DNA of 64,000 nt from Adiantum capillus-veneris (GCA_014529385.2 CM043963.1:69460912-69524911); one strand, 5' to 3'. Positions 34,610 to 46,938 are shown, counted from the first letter of the stretch. Program-made: numbers and translations. Notes: generated by a model not told the origin, from the sequence alone.

Positions 34610-35977
34610 CTCTATCTCTCTCTCTCTCTCTACACACACACACAACGAAAAGGTCCAGGGGCACACCCACACACTAGCACTAACTCATTTTGAGAAGAAA
34701 AAGAAGAGAAGGGGGTGGGGGAAAAGAGATAGCTAAAAAACTATGTGGCTTACGCTTCAATCAAAACTAAATTATACACCACTCTCCTCTCTACAGAGGC
34801 TTTCGTTTTCTCCTCTTAAATTATATGCTCATCAAACACTTCTTGAGTTCAACTAGTTCTTTTAGAGATGCTTTCATGGTGATTTTTGCTAGGTGAGACC
34901 AGCCCTGTGTTGACTTTCCTCTTTAAACCCCGCTTCAACTATATGGTACACCACCTGTGAGTAGCACGTGGGACCTGCTTTATGCTCATCAACAGGGGGA
35001 GGGCATATGCCTCCCATGTGAAACCACCACAAGCAGGCCACTTGTTGGTGCTAGAACCACCACCAGGTCAACTATCGTTGATCGCCACCACGCCACCGCC
35101 ACACAACAACACCACAGCAACACCGCTCGCTGCAACACACATGTTGCACCCATGACATGTGATGGTGGCCAACTATCATTGGCCGTCACTACACCACCGT
35201 CACACAGCAACACCGCTCGTGGCAACACAATATTGTTGCACCCATGAAACGGGGAGGGGAGGAGGCCATACCCTCTCTCTCTCTCTCCCCCCCTCAGGAA
35301 ACCAATAATAGCACCATTTTTCTACATATACCTGTGGTTCTCCAACTGATGTTCTCGCATGAGCATTTAAGGCTCTATCACTTGGAACTCTTAGAGTATT
35401 TCACCCCTTGGGGGTTTATTATTCACTAAAGAATTCTTGAAAAAAAACAATTTTTATACCAGCTTTCAAATGCTCCCATTTTTTGCCCCCATGTCAGACT
35501 TGCATCTTGTAGAGCAACAGTGGAAGTATGCATCTCCACTTTAGGCCCCCAAAAACTGATTGCACTTTACCAACTTGAGGACCACAAACCTTCACCATCT
35601 AAATGGAAAAAATCATTTGTAATTGCACCTCTTTCACTTGCTACTAGCTTCAAACTTCACTATCTCGACCTTCATAACTTTGTTTAATGAGCCATCACTT
35701 TTGACTAACTCCATACCATCTTCACAAACCTTGGTAATCCACCTAATGGCCACTTTTTCAAGGTGACCAAAGTGGACTCAGTGGAGCAAAACTAGCTTCT
35801 GATCAAATTTTAATTGGACGTATCTTGGCCATTTTCACTCCGACTCTATCGATCTGGAAAGACCAACATGCTGCATAAATTAGACACTTTAGATCTATCA
35901 ACTCACCTGGGCTATGACTATCCCGCCCCACTTATCCAATCCCCTAAGAATATGCACACCTACATCCACCTATGTGC
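34310..35977 (+). repeat. Old dispersed repeat, copy 2 (interrupted by element A)
   Basis: Homologous to 25587-27340. The homology resumes after element A at 43879 and fades near 43965, so element A inserted into this copy. Confidence 0.65.
34525..34631. repeat. (CT)n microsatellite with flanking (CA)n
   Basis: About 50 CT units with two interruptions, preceded by a CA tract at 34457-34484. The homologous place in copy 1 is a C run plus CTCTCT. Confidence 0.95.
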
Positions 35978-35982
35978 CCTTG

Positions 35983-36146
35983 TGTCAGAACCCTAGGAGC
36001 TAGAGACTTAGATCCTCCACCCAACCACCCATACTTATAGGCTCTTAGCCCTAGGATCCCCTCTCCACACTACTAGCTGGCCCGTGGCCGGGGTCCGTGA
36101 CCCCCCTTTAGGGTAGGGCCCTGCCCGTAGGACCCGTGTCCTGACA
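35983..36146 (-). repeat. 3' LTR of element A
   Basis: 164 bp. On the minus strand it begins TGTCAGGACACGGGTCC and is preceded by the purine tract. Confidence 0.85.
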
Positions 36147-36876
36147 TTACTCCCCCCTTTGGAAGAGTTTTCGTCCTCGAAAACACAAGTGGTGGTATCT
36201 TCATAAGAACACTAATGTTTTCCACCGTGGCATCCCTCATGGATCCAATGGTTTGTTAAATCGGAACCCGGTTCATTGGGAGGCTCAATGAAATCAAGAA
36301 TAACATCTTGATTTTCCACATTGTTGTCCCTGTACAACCGCCTTCGCTAACCGACCCGTAACCAACATAATGTGAAGACTCCATTTAAAACTCACTTGAG
36401 TATGTTAAACGAGTTATCATAACGAAGAGGTGTCTAAATGTATATCCAAGTTTCAGACTTTCTGGAGGTACGTGAATGTGCAATATAACCTCAGCTCATC
36501 TTTCCATGAAAGTACTATGCTGACATATTCATCAACAGCAACCAAGTCCTTGACTTGCTATGGTTTCTTGCCAGTAGCCAACCGTATCAAAACTGATGAT
36601 TAAGGTTGATAACTTGAGAATAATAGGCAGAGACTAAAAGTAGCCGTAACATGCCTTTCATCATATGAAGAAAACTCCAAACTAGAAAGGTAACCGATCC
36701 AGTTGTTTCACTTCTTGCTAACGTATGCACTTAGCATATCCTTTAGTGTGATTTAACGTATGCACTTTGCATATCCTTTAGTACTAAATAGAACGCTTGT
36801 AAACTGCCATCCTATTCGAGATGAATAGTAGCAGTAAGAGTGAGGTGCTTTTCCCCCAACCACTTACAAAAAGTCA
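36147..36876 (-). repeat. Left arm of internal palindrome (3' interior of element A)
   Basis: Reverse complement of about 37909-38631 with small differences. Including the LTRs, each arm is close to 890 bp. It includes the terminal coding-like remnant EDTTTCVFEDENSSKGG, which I read as the end of an old polyprotein frame. Confidence 0.85.
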
Positions 36877-37908
36877 TCCACAACTGACGATAAACTATGA
36901 CTCAATCACTGAGTATCCAGCCATATACTCGATATGGAATGGAGAAAACCAACTAGGTTGAAAGCAGATTGGAGTTTCAAGCATCCAATCACAAACACCC
37001 ATACTTAGCCATCACCTTGTATGGTACCCATACTAAATCTGCAAGAGAAATTGCACTGACAGTGCAAAAAATTGCAGAAACAATAACGTCCATGAAGTTG
37101 CATGCCGCTCCGAATAAATTTGTCTTAAACACTAGGGCCCATAACACCTAGTGTGCATGCATTTAACACAAACATATCCGAACCACAAGTCCATGACGAG
37201 ACTTTGGACCATAACAAAATGTGACAACCCGGTCACACCTAGGTACCAACCATGAGACATTCTCATGTACATAGCATACTTAGCTATATGTAGAAACAAC
37301 CCTCCGTTAAGGTGGTTTCACAACACTTGTAATCGTAACAAGGTTGTACTTAGTAACCGACAATTTCTGGCCGCTGAAATTGCTCATGATACTGTGTGCT
37401 CAAAATGGTCGAATCCATGGATGCGACCAGCACCTAGGGACTTCATCGTGACACATTGTTAGATAGTTGGCGCCGGTGTAAGTCCCAGAGACTCATATTC
37501 TCCACATGTAGAATATGTCTCAAACAAGGATATCAAGAAAAGAGACATCCATCAAGTACGAGCTGGTACTTGTGTGTGGAGGTAACTACAAACACTCTGC
37601 GACAAGAGTGAGAGAGACCCTCATTATCATGCTCCACACTGGCTAAACTGAACTCCTTGAGTTCCTAGACCTTGTTGTATCCCATGTGACAACATGTGCC
37701 AAATTGAACCCTACAAGTAGGTTCGTAACAGCATAAGGCAGAAAAATAGATTGGACACTTGGCCCAAAATACTTTGTACCGACATGCCCTTGGCATGGCT
37801 CTGTAACATTCAAGCGTACTTATACGTCTTGAGAAACCAAGTAAAGCATATTGAAAAAGGAATAACACCAATGTGAGAACCCTAGGAGCTAGAACTTGGG
37901 CGACTTTC
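36877..37908. other. Spacer of the palindrome
   Basis: About 1 kb. Part of it (37200-37900) is a diverged relative of about 28680-29330 in element B, so it also belongs to the interior of this element family. No gene motif. Confidence 0.6.
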
Positions 37909-38631
37909 TGTAAGTGGTTGGGGGAAAAGCACCTCACTCTTACTGCTGCTATTCATCCCGAGTAGGATGGGCAGTTTAAAAGAGTTCTATTTAGTACTAA
38001 AGGATATGCAAAGTGCATACGTTAAATCACACCAAAGGATATGCTAAGTGCATACGTTAGCAAGAAGTGAAACAACTGGATCGGTTACCTTTCTAGTTTG
38101 GAGTTTGCTTCATATGATGAAAGGCATGTTACGGCTACTTTTAGTCTCTGTCTGTTATTCTCAAGTTATCAACCTTAATCATCAGTTTTGATATGGTTGG
38201 CTACTGGCAAGAAACCATAGCAAGTCAAGGACTTGGTTGCTGCTGATGAATATGTCAGCATAGTACTTTCATGGAAAGATGAGCCGAGGTTATATTGCAC
38301 ATTCAAGTACCTCCAAAAAGTCTGAAACTTGGATATACATTTAGAAACCTCTTCGTTATGATAACTCGTTTAATATACTCAAGTGAGTTTTAAATGGAGT
38401 ATTCACATTATGTTGGTTATGGGTCGGTTAACCAAGGCGGTTGTACAGGGACAACAATGTGGAAAATCACGATGTTATTCTTCATTTCATTGAACCTCCC
38501 AATGAACCGGGTTCCGATTCAACAAACCATTGGATCCATGAGGGATGCCACGGTGGAAAACATTAGTGTTCTTATGAAGATACCACCACTTGTGTTTTTG
38601 AGGACGAAAACTCTTCCAAAGGGGGGAGTAA
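37909..38631 (+). repeat. Right arm of internal palindrome
   Basis: Plus-oriented copy of the 3' interior, ending in the purine tract CCAAAGGGGGGAGTAA directly before an LTR. Confidence 0.85.
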
Positions 38632-38795
38632 TGTCAAGACACGGGTCCTACGGGCAGGGTCCTACCCTAAAGGGGGGTCACGGACCCCGGCCACGGGCCA
38701 GCTAGTAGTGTGGACAGGGGATCCTAGGGCTAAGAGCCTATAAGTATGGGCGGTTGGGTGGAGGATCCAAGTCTCTAGCTCCTAGGGTTCTCACG
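38632..38795 (+). repeat. Extra LTR-A in plus orientation inside element A
   Basis: 164 bp, starting TGTCAAGACACGGGTCC. It is followed by TTGGTGTTATTGATG, a decayed primer-site-like sequence, so this LTR has a purine tract on one side and a primer-site relic on the other. Confidence 0.8.
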
Positions 38796-41700
38796 TTGGT
38801 GTTATTGATGCGTACCTGGAGATTTGAACGTAATGTTCACTTACCCGTATTCAAATGGAGAGGAGCACGTCTCCTACCTGAAAAAACAAATAGTATTCCA
38901 CTGGGAACCATTGGTGTAGCCTTCGCAATTCAACCCCTTTGGTTAAAATCTACGTAGTCAAACCCCTTGGTAAGACCCTTTGTAGAAACTGCTCAACTAG
39001 CAGATAACAGTAACCAACATAGTTAACCGTGTACATAATGATTGGAATCAACTTGAAAAGTTGAGTTTGTCTGCTACCGTGTGGTAGATTGCAGAATTCT
39101 ATCCTTGCAAGTCTAACTTGGAGAGATCAAACTGTGATCTTCAATGTGTTAGGAAATAAGACGTAGCAAAATAGATAATTGAGTAGATTACTTAATGGAG
39201 AGAGACAAATTTATATACACGAGATTATAGTGTAGAGAGAGAGAGAGAGAGAGAGTACACACGATATACGTGGTTCACACAATGTGGGCTACGTCCACGG
39301 GGAAGCAGCCACTCAATGGCTTTGGTACTTCAAAACAAGAAGTAGTTTACAAAGGGATTATACCCTTAATGGAGCTCCCGCCTTGCTTCACTCTCACCAC
39401 CTCACACTCACCTTGTTGCATCAACTTCACACTATGAAATGTGTGTAGAAATGGCCTCCTTTTATAGGCCAAAAGGGCTGCCCTCTCTTATGAGAGACAG
39501 CCATGTGTAGCCGCCCTTGTGCGAATAAGTCCAAATCGGACCCTCCAATCCGCCCATGTGTGGCCGCCCTTGAGAAGACAAGTCCGCTTTTGAATTCGGC
39601 CACCGGCCATTGAATTCGGCCACCGGCCACCGGCCATTGACTTCCGACCACCGGCCACCGGCCATTGACTTCCGACCACCGGCCATTGGCCATTGACTAC
39701 CGGCCACCGGCCAACTGACCGGTTGTTTTCCGACCACTTTCCGACCGCTGTCCGGCCATAATATTCCGGCGAAAAGGAATATTCCGGCGAAAAAAAAGTC
39801 TCGGGGGCCTCCGCCCCCGAGGCCTTTAAAGTTGCCCCTGATTCTTGTCCGTGAAAATTTTGGTTTCCGGTGAGTGATTTTCCTTCACGCACGATGGCTT
39901 CTCCTCATAATGGGGGCCTTACAAATGTGCGCTTTTACCACAGAAAATTACAAGGGTAAATCAGGCTCCATACTTAACACAATGCCTATAGGTGATTTAG
40001 CAGTCACCCGCCGGGTCGTACTCCAAAACAGTGTGTCCATAGACACTCCATAGTGCTATAGAGAGAGTAGGAAATCCACCCAAGTGAACTGCCTAGCTCT
40101 TGTGGACGGCCATGCTGTCTCAACTTTTTGCTGCCTCTAGACGCCATGGTATAGATCAGCTGATGTGAGTGTAAGAGTATCAGAAACTCAACTCAATTGT
40201 CGCACTAAAAAAAATGTAGTGCTTACAGAACACCCAAAAGATCTGTAACGGCAAGACTCTTGCTTGGCCATTAACATCGATGGGAACTCCACTGGGTAGA
40301 TCTGTTCAAGCTGGAGAACAATCACCCAAGAAATGCCAACATTTGGGTCTTACCCTAGGTCTCACAATGGCTCTTAGCCTGTGTGGCTTATAGCCCTTAT
40401 GCCAATAATAAATTAGTGTTCAATCGACAAATCGATGAAGACTAATTTGGGTGGCGTCTTGGCTACTTTCTAGCTGAGAGTTAGAGCACCTTGGCTCAAG
40501 CTGACTCACGAGCAAAAGGTGTATCAAAAGATTCTTAGAAAGTTTTCATTATTCTCCGAGAGAAATAAGAAAGATAGAGAAGGAGAGCATACTGGGCTGA
40601 GGAACTTTTCTTAAGTTTCTAGAGTGTGTACCCAACCTGTGTGCTATTACGCATCTTATGCTTGGCTTGCAGCTTATCCTAGCAGCATGCAACAATCTTC
40701 CTGTATGACGCTCTCATCGAGAGATATAACAGAAAACACAAGTCACCCCTTGACCCACCTACCGTGTATGGGATCGTGAATGTACGAAAATGATTTAAAT
40801 ATGGCACTTTGCTAGTGAATTAAGTCCTAGGTTTAGGTTCCTTTTAGTGTGCTTGTGTGTTGACAGCAACCAAAGAAACTTTTTAAAAAAATCATGTTGA
40901 ACAATCCCTAACGCATCGTGTCCGTGAGACAGAGTTGCTAGTGTGATAGTGGAAGCGTATTTCAAGAGGCGATAGAATTGAATCCACCTAAATAGCATGC
41001 CTTGCCTGTAGAATTGTAAGCCCATGGCTATAGTGACTGCCTCACGTAAAAGCGAAAACCATAAGTGTTTTGCACAGGCTATACTGATAGGGATTTTCGG
41101 AGCTGATAGTCCTATTGTGTCGGTTTTCCAAACTTGTGTGTCAATGTCCTTGATTCCCAGTCAAGAAGCGGTATCTTGGCACGAATTAGAAGCCTTTCTT
41201 CACGTTAAACTATCAAAGCACTTTGCTTTGCACAACATACAATATTTTCCAAAGTAAATGTAAAAACATGAAAAAACAAGAAAAATTTAAAATTGTCTAA
41301 CCTGGTCATCCTACTGTAACAAGTTGTCTTGAACTTTTGATGGAAGAACTCATTCCCATCCAACTCATACCCTATTCTACTATGCAAGAAAGAGTTGTCG
41401 TGTGTATCATATACACCTTCTTTGCATGTAATGAACTAACATGCAGGCAAATTGATAAATCCCGCCAAGTATTTATGCTCATAGCAAACTCCAAGCGGGG
41501 AAAATCTCAATGCAAGATGCCGAAATGGAAGCCTTGCTTCACATAAGGACCTATGTGCTTTAAATCACCATCCTGGACAAGCCATGCTTGTAGCATATTC
41601 GAATAGCAACATGTCGTGCACCAGCCTTGCTTGTGTTGCTTATGGTGAGATTCACAAGCCATGCTTGTGCCTTATTGGTCTAAATTGCACAAACATTCAA

Positions 41701-42728
41701 AAATATGTATGGCATCGAACATGACCGTTCCATGCCATAGCCAGGCTGTATGCTCTGAAAACTGCCAATAAAAAATCAAAAAGTAATGCTTACCTCATCA
41801 GCGATGCGTATTGACTTGTCTTGTCGACCCAGGGCCGATGTGTTCGAGCTGCCTTGAGTATGGAATCGATCATCAAGATCATCTTGCCTAGGAACCTTGT
41901 CCCAACAAAAAAAAATTCAAATTCCACTCATGGAAGATGGAAAAAGTGATACTTCTATCGGCGACTTGAATGGTAACAAATAGTCGGCCATGCCGAGCAT
42001 CTGTGCACTCTGGATCAAGTTGAACAATAGGCCTTGCCTTGCCAATAGTTTCCAAGTATCCGTGATCTTCCTAGAGGAAGATCTATTGACTGCAAGATGA
42101 AAGCATACATAAAGTTAAAAACTCACGAAAACAAAAAATTTCAAACATGATGATCATTTGTCAGGCATAGGAGAAGCCGTGCTTCTTATGCAAGCAATTT
42201 GGAAAATTTGCTTGCAGAGGATCGTGGTCATGCCTAGATTCATCACTAAGATCGCGTTGCAAAGATCTTGTAGGCTTCCATTTAAGTTGGAATAGTTGTC
42301 GCAGCTCATAGCCTCTCGTACCATGTGTACAATCCAGGCAGTTGTACAATCGCAATCTCGCAAGAATCTTGATTTTTCACCCCTGTGGTACCCATGGCCT
42401 CAAGCCTTGGACAAGCAGAAATTGTATTTGCAAAAATTCTAATGCAAGCAAGAATTGCACTTGCATAGAATCCACTTGCCATGGAAATTCGGCTATCATG
42501 TTCGGCGTAGAAGAAACTTGCATCAAGGAAGTCGTGAAGAACAACGACAACATGGAAGGCATGCTCGAACGAAGACAAGCAAGGCAAGGATGATTGACAC
42601 GACTTCCCTGGATTCTACATGCAATTAGCCATGATACATTGACAATAGAATCATGGAATGGCAAAGACAATCGATAGTATTGATGAGGATGGCCGATAAA
42701 TGCCTTGCATGCCATGGGGACCGCCTTA
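38796..42728. other. Interior of element A, unassigned
   Basis: No polyprotein domain is found. Contains an AG tract (39236-39255), a segment reminiscent of other plant LTRs (ACGTGGTTCACACAATGTGG near 39269), and frames such as 42377-42748 (-) without motifs. Acquired foreign sequence is possible. Confidence 0.35.
39592..39722. repeat. CCGGCCA-based minisatellite
   Basis: ACCGGCCAC/ACCGGCCATTGACTTCCG units repeat irregularly about nine times. The repeat is GC-rich compared with its surroundings. Confidence 0.85.
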
Positions 42729-43085
42729 GGTCCGTGCATGCTTTGCATGCTGAGAAGCGTGCATCCAAACTCTTCTCGGCTTCACAGGGTGTGCATGCAC
42801 CCCAAACTCATGGGTGCTGCTATGCAGCCCGCATGCCTTGCATGCCCTTGCATGAAGCTCGAACCTGTTTGTGCTCATGCTCGCAATCATTCGAAGCCCC
42901 CAACCTCCCTGGTCCGTGCATGCTTTGCATGCTGAGAAGCGTGCATCCAAACTCTTCTCGGCTTCACAGGGTGTGCATGCACCCCAAACTCATGGGTGCT
43001 GCTATGCAGCCCGCATGCCTTGCATGCAGCTCGAACCTGTTTGTGCTCATGCTCGCAATCATTCGAAGCCCCCAACCTCCCTGGT
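42729..43085. repeat. 182-bp tandem duplication
   Basis: The unit starting GGTCCGTGCATGCTTTGCAT at 42729 repeats at 42911. The second copy lacks about 9-15 bp around CCCTTGCATGAAG and is otherwise nearly identical, so the duplication is recent. Confidence 0.9.
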
Positions 43086-43555
43086 CCTGAGTCCTTGCCA
43101 CGATTCCTTGAGTCCCTTCAGTGTGGGAGCAACCTCCTAAAGGTCAAAGTGACCTAGCTCCTTATGAAGCTGCCGCCGCTATGGCGGGTGCAGGTGCCGC
43201 GCTGCAGAGGAGAACTCTCGCGTGCAGGGTTTGTCGACCACACACGGCCCCGTGACGAGCCCGCAAGCGCCGTCTCCAGCGCTTCCAACGAGCCCCATGG
43301 CGGCCCTTTTTGTGCAGGTCGACGCGTGCGACCTGGCTTTGCTTCCCCCACCTAGGGGTGCTTTCTCGCGGTGTTGGAGATGTGCCATCCCTTGCCTGCT
43401 AGTAAGCAGTCGTGCCCGCCTCCTACAAGAGCTTCGACACTCCTTGCTTCTTAAGGAGCCATGCCCATGGCAGTCGAGATCTCCTCCATCTCTTGCTTAG
43501 GGCGTCGGCCCATGGCAGCTTGCACCTCTCTTGTCAGAGGGGTTGTCCACGACCT

Positions 43556-43558
<3 letters not shown>

Positions 43559-43634
<76 letters not shown>
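43559..43634. repeat. (AG)n microsatellite in element A leader
   Basis: About 38 units with one interruption, some 75 bp inside the primer site. Same arrangement as in element B. Confidence 0.95.
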
Positions 43635-43636
<2 letters not shown>

Positions 43637-43694
43637 TCATCATGCAATCCTCCATGCTCGGCTTCCTCCTCCTCCATAGCTGCCCCCTTCCCCT

Positions 43695-43709
43695 GATCTC
43701 TAATACCAA
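43695..43709 (-). other. Primer-binding site of element A
   Basis: Minus strand TTGGTATTAGAGATC, directly after the LTR end CACA. Two differences from the initiator-Met type. Confidence 0.7.
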
Positions 43710-43873
43710 TGTGAGAACCCTAGGAGCTAGAGACTTGGATCCTCCACCCAACCGCCCATACTTATAGGCTCTTAGCCCTAGGATCCCCTGTCCACACTGC
43801 TAGCTGGCTCGTGGCCAGGGTCCGTGACCCCCCTTTAGGGTAGGGCCCTGCCCGTAGGACCCGTGTCCTGACA
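43710..43873 (-). repeat. 5' LTR of element A
   Basis: 164 bp. On the minus strand it begins TGTCAGGACACGGGTCC and ends GGTTCTCACA. Confidence 0.85.
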
Positions 43874-44289
43874 CCTTGACCTTCACACTTGCTTTACCAC
43901 TTGTAGATATCTATAGCTCTACTTTTCCCTCTTTCTAGCATGGACTCACTTTAGTTGCACCTTTTGTGGACAAAAAATTATGATTGAAAAAAGGTAGATG
44001 ATATCTATGGTTCATGCTTTGATATTGAGATCCTTATTATGTTTGAGTTCTACTTTTGAAGTTGGATTTTTTGTTCTTTGGCCTTTTGATATAGGTGGAT
44101 AGAATGTTTATGCTATTTCTTAGCATGAATGCGCTAGCAGATTGAGGGTTTGGAAACTTATGCTACATGCATTTTGAAAAACGATTTTTTTTGTACATAT
44201 TATAAATATGGTAATTCCATCAAATGACATGAGAGTATTTATGAGTTTATTCTGTGGTCGGTTGAGCATGGTATGTTAGGTACATGTAC

Positions 44290-45334
44290 ATCCAAGGCAA
44301 GTCACCTATACAGCACTATCTATTAGATCATTAATTCTAGGGCTCCATACTTGTGCAGTTAATGGTTTCTTGTATGTAAGTGAGATGTGACTTGTAAGAA
44401 AGCAAGGAGATAGACTATTACTATATGGTTTCAAGTTTTTGGTCATTGTACCTCCTTCATGCATTTGGATGAAACCTTTTTTCCTCGACCATCCTTCTCT
44501 AAACGTGGTCATGCTTTGGGAGCTTGCTGTTTGTGCCAATTTTGTACATAGTGGTGCATAGATTTGAAATTTGATGAATATGTAATTTTTTCCCGAAAAA
44601 TTATCATAATTTTTTAGGCTTAGAATCATCCCTTTTGGAGTTCTAGTTTAGAAGATACATTCTATTTCTCACTAGGTATAGGATATGGCAGCCAACAAGT
44701 AGTTTGGTGTAGAGTAATTTTTGAAAGCTTGCATGTTTTGTGGAATATGTACACATTGATATTGTGGTTTTAAAAAAGAAATTGAGGAAGAGGGAAGATA
44801 TTTTTCTCAAGTGCATTGGTTGGCATGTGCCGTAATTCCATACAAGGATAGATGCTTCTTAGCTCCATGGTGATCTTTTGGGTGGGTGTGTGCTTGTAAC
44901 TTCTTAGGGCATCACTTGTTTTGGAGCTTTGGATTTGGGGGAGTTATTTTGATATGGTTTGTGGTCATGATCTTGTGTCTTGAGCGCTATTTGGATACGT
45001 TGCTATAGAGGTGCTTCTTGTTCTTATTTTATCAACAATATTGATAGATGACTTTTGGTGTGGACATAATAGTCTGTATATGCATGGGCATGTGTAAATA
45101 AAAATGTAAATATATGAATTTCAAAGACTATCTAACATGATATTTGGGTCTTGAATATGGTGGACAATGTATAATTTGTAAAAGTTCATGTTCGAGTGTT
45201 GATGATCGCACATACATACATACATGGACAAGGTGTCGGGACCTTAGATGTGGTGCCAAGTAGATTTTTTTTAATAGAATTTAAATAATACAAGTGGAAA
45301 GTGTGGGTATGCTCATCTCATCCCAAACGTTTGA
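44290..45334 (+). repeat. Dispersed repeat, copy 2, ending at the chromovirus insertion
   Basis: 44470-45060 is a diverged copy of 21540-22110. The segment 45070-45334 plus its continuation at 54244-54360 is a diverged copy of about 56090-56490. No coding motif. Confidence 0.7.
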
Positions 45335-46925
45335 TGTAATAATAATCAATATCTAATTCTCCTAAATGATTTTCTCATATTAAACTGATCATTTAATGTG
45401 GGGAAGTGCCAAGGGAGAAAAAGCTAGAATATTGGTTAAGTTAGCAGACCGGCCACAGTAGGGATCCAAAGGAGGGAAAACAGGGATCCAAAGGGGGGGC
45501 CATCTGCAAAAGAGCCATGTGAAACAATGGGCCAAAAAGACCCTAAGGTTCAGCCCATTAAGACTTCCAAAATGCTAAGGTTCCAAAATTCAAAGGTTGT
45601 GTCCAAAGGTCAACCCTAGGGAAAATTGGATGCTTAATGTGTGCCCTAAAAGTCTTTCTACATCCCTACATGGGAGGGGGCGAGCCCCAAATCTAGGGGA
45701 TGAGAGAGAAAGCCACACACACACACACAGGCTCCCTTTACTCAAAGGGAATGAGGGACACATGTCAGCTCCCTAGGCCAGATGCCCACAAGGTGTGCCC
45801 AATTCCTATTGGAAGACCCTTGAAGTGGACCAATGAGAATTAAGCTAGAGTAAATCTAGTTTAATTAATTTAAAAACATTTAATAAAAGAAACCAATGAG
45901 AATTAAGTCTCCTAGAAGACTATTGGGCAGTCTCCCAAGGGGTCCAATGAGCATTCAGGAGCCCCATGGCTTGCCTGATTCCTATTGGCCAGGAGGCAAA
46001 GGGGTCCAATGAGAGTTTAGTTTAATTATTTAATTACCTAAAGCTCTCACAAAAGGGGAAAGGGGGACACATGTCTAAAGGCTATCACTTATGCTGCTTA
46101 ATTTCTATTGGCTTGACCTGGGGAGGTCCAATGAGGCAAAGGCCAGACTTATTTAGCAGCTAGGGCTCGCCCAAGAGAGAGGGGGAGGCTGATTTTTGCT
46201 TGGCATTGACACACACACTCTCACACTTGACCATGTGTGAAGGGAAAATACTCTATCTCCTCCCAAGCTTTAATGGAGAGCTCATCACCTACTCCAAGCT
46301 TGTGAGATAGAAGCCTACATCAACACTCTCTTGGCATGTGGATGCAAATCCAACCAAGAGCCAAGCTTCAATGCATGCTCATCTTCTCTACCAAGATAAT
46401 TACTAAGCTAAGCTATGCTAATATGAGTGATTATGTGAGGAGATGTACTTCTTTCTCGTAAGATACTTCTTTTTCCTCTCAATCTACTCTCATACCCTGC
46501 TAGCTCTCACCATCTTCGAAGGTGTGTGAGGTCTTGGGTCTGAGAACGGGGATAATTCAAGTTGTGTTTGAATAAGTGTTTTGCTTGGTGTATGAAGCTT
46601 CCATCTTCATTGCACTAGCTAGTCTTGAAGGAACACAAAGAATTGTATTTTACAATGTCTCTCTTGATGGGAGAAACCATAATACAAAGCCTTTTGGAGG
46701 GGGGACCGGCTCCATGCAAATCCGGTCCTCAGCTGTTGTCAATAGCTTAATTGCTCTCTCTTTTGAAAGTATTGTCGATGTTATCTAACTAGGTGTTATG
46801 CTTTTTGTTGCTCTCTCCATCCAAGCACTCTTGTAATTCTCATTAGGAATCTATTCTAATGAAATGCCCACTATGTTCATGCTAATTTCCGCTACACATA
46901 AGATTTTAGGCCATTAAATGTTACA
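45335..46925 (+). repeat. 5' LTR of the chromovirus
   Basis: It starts TGTAATAATAATC; the 3' copy has TGTCATAATAATC. A 70-codon open frame exists in both LTRs but has no known counterpart. Confidence 0.95.
45808..46132 (+). promoter_or_regulatory. Cluster of nine CCAAT/ATTGG boxes in the LTR
   Basis: CCAAT at 45830, 45893, 45944, 46006 and 46128, and ATTGG at 45808, 45922, 45984 and 46107, all within 325 bp. Several lie in the phrase GGTCCAATGAG. CCAAT is the core site of NF-Y factors. The cluster is repeated in the 3' LTR. That it drives transcription is inference. Confidence 0.6.
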
Positions 46926-46926
46926 T

Positions 46927-46938
46927 TGGTATCAGAGC
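46927..46938 (+). other. Primer-binding site of the chromovirus
   Basis: TGGTATCAGAGC, an exact match to the plant initiator-Met tRNA complement, one base after the LTR. Confidence 0.95.

Larger units (their letters stand above)
35983..43873 (-). mobile_element. Element A: 7.9-kb non-autonomous minus-strand LTR element
   Basis: Two 164-bp LTRs (35983-36146 and 43710-43873) differ at seven positions by eye. CCTTG flanks the element (35978-35982, 43874-43878). On the minus strand the primer site TTGGTATTAGAGATC follows the right LTR, then a CT microsatellite. The purine tract CCAAAGGGGGGAG precedes the left LTR. No gag, protease, reverse transcriptase or integrase motif is visible. The interior contains an inverted copy of the element's own 3' end plus an extra LTR, a CCGGCCA array and a tandem duplication. 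It must have been mobilised by another element's proteins. Confidence 0.8.

Noticed and set aside
38394-38705. A host gene ending TLPKGGVMS
   Set aside because: Another frame of the same stretch gives EDTTTCVFEDENSSKGG next to the purine tract, and it recurs in every copy of the 3' interior, so it is retroelement sequence.
46576-46788. 70-codon open frame in the chromovirus LTR (also 53894-54106)
   Set aside because: Present in both LTRs only because the LTRs are copies; no motif and no coding bias seen.
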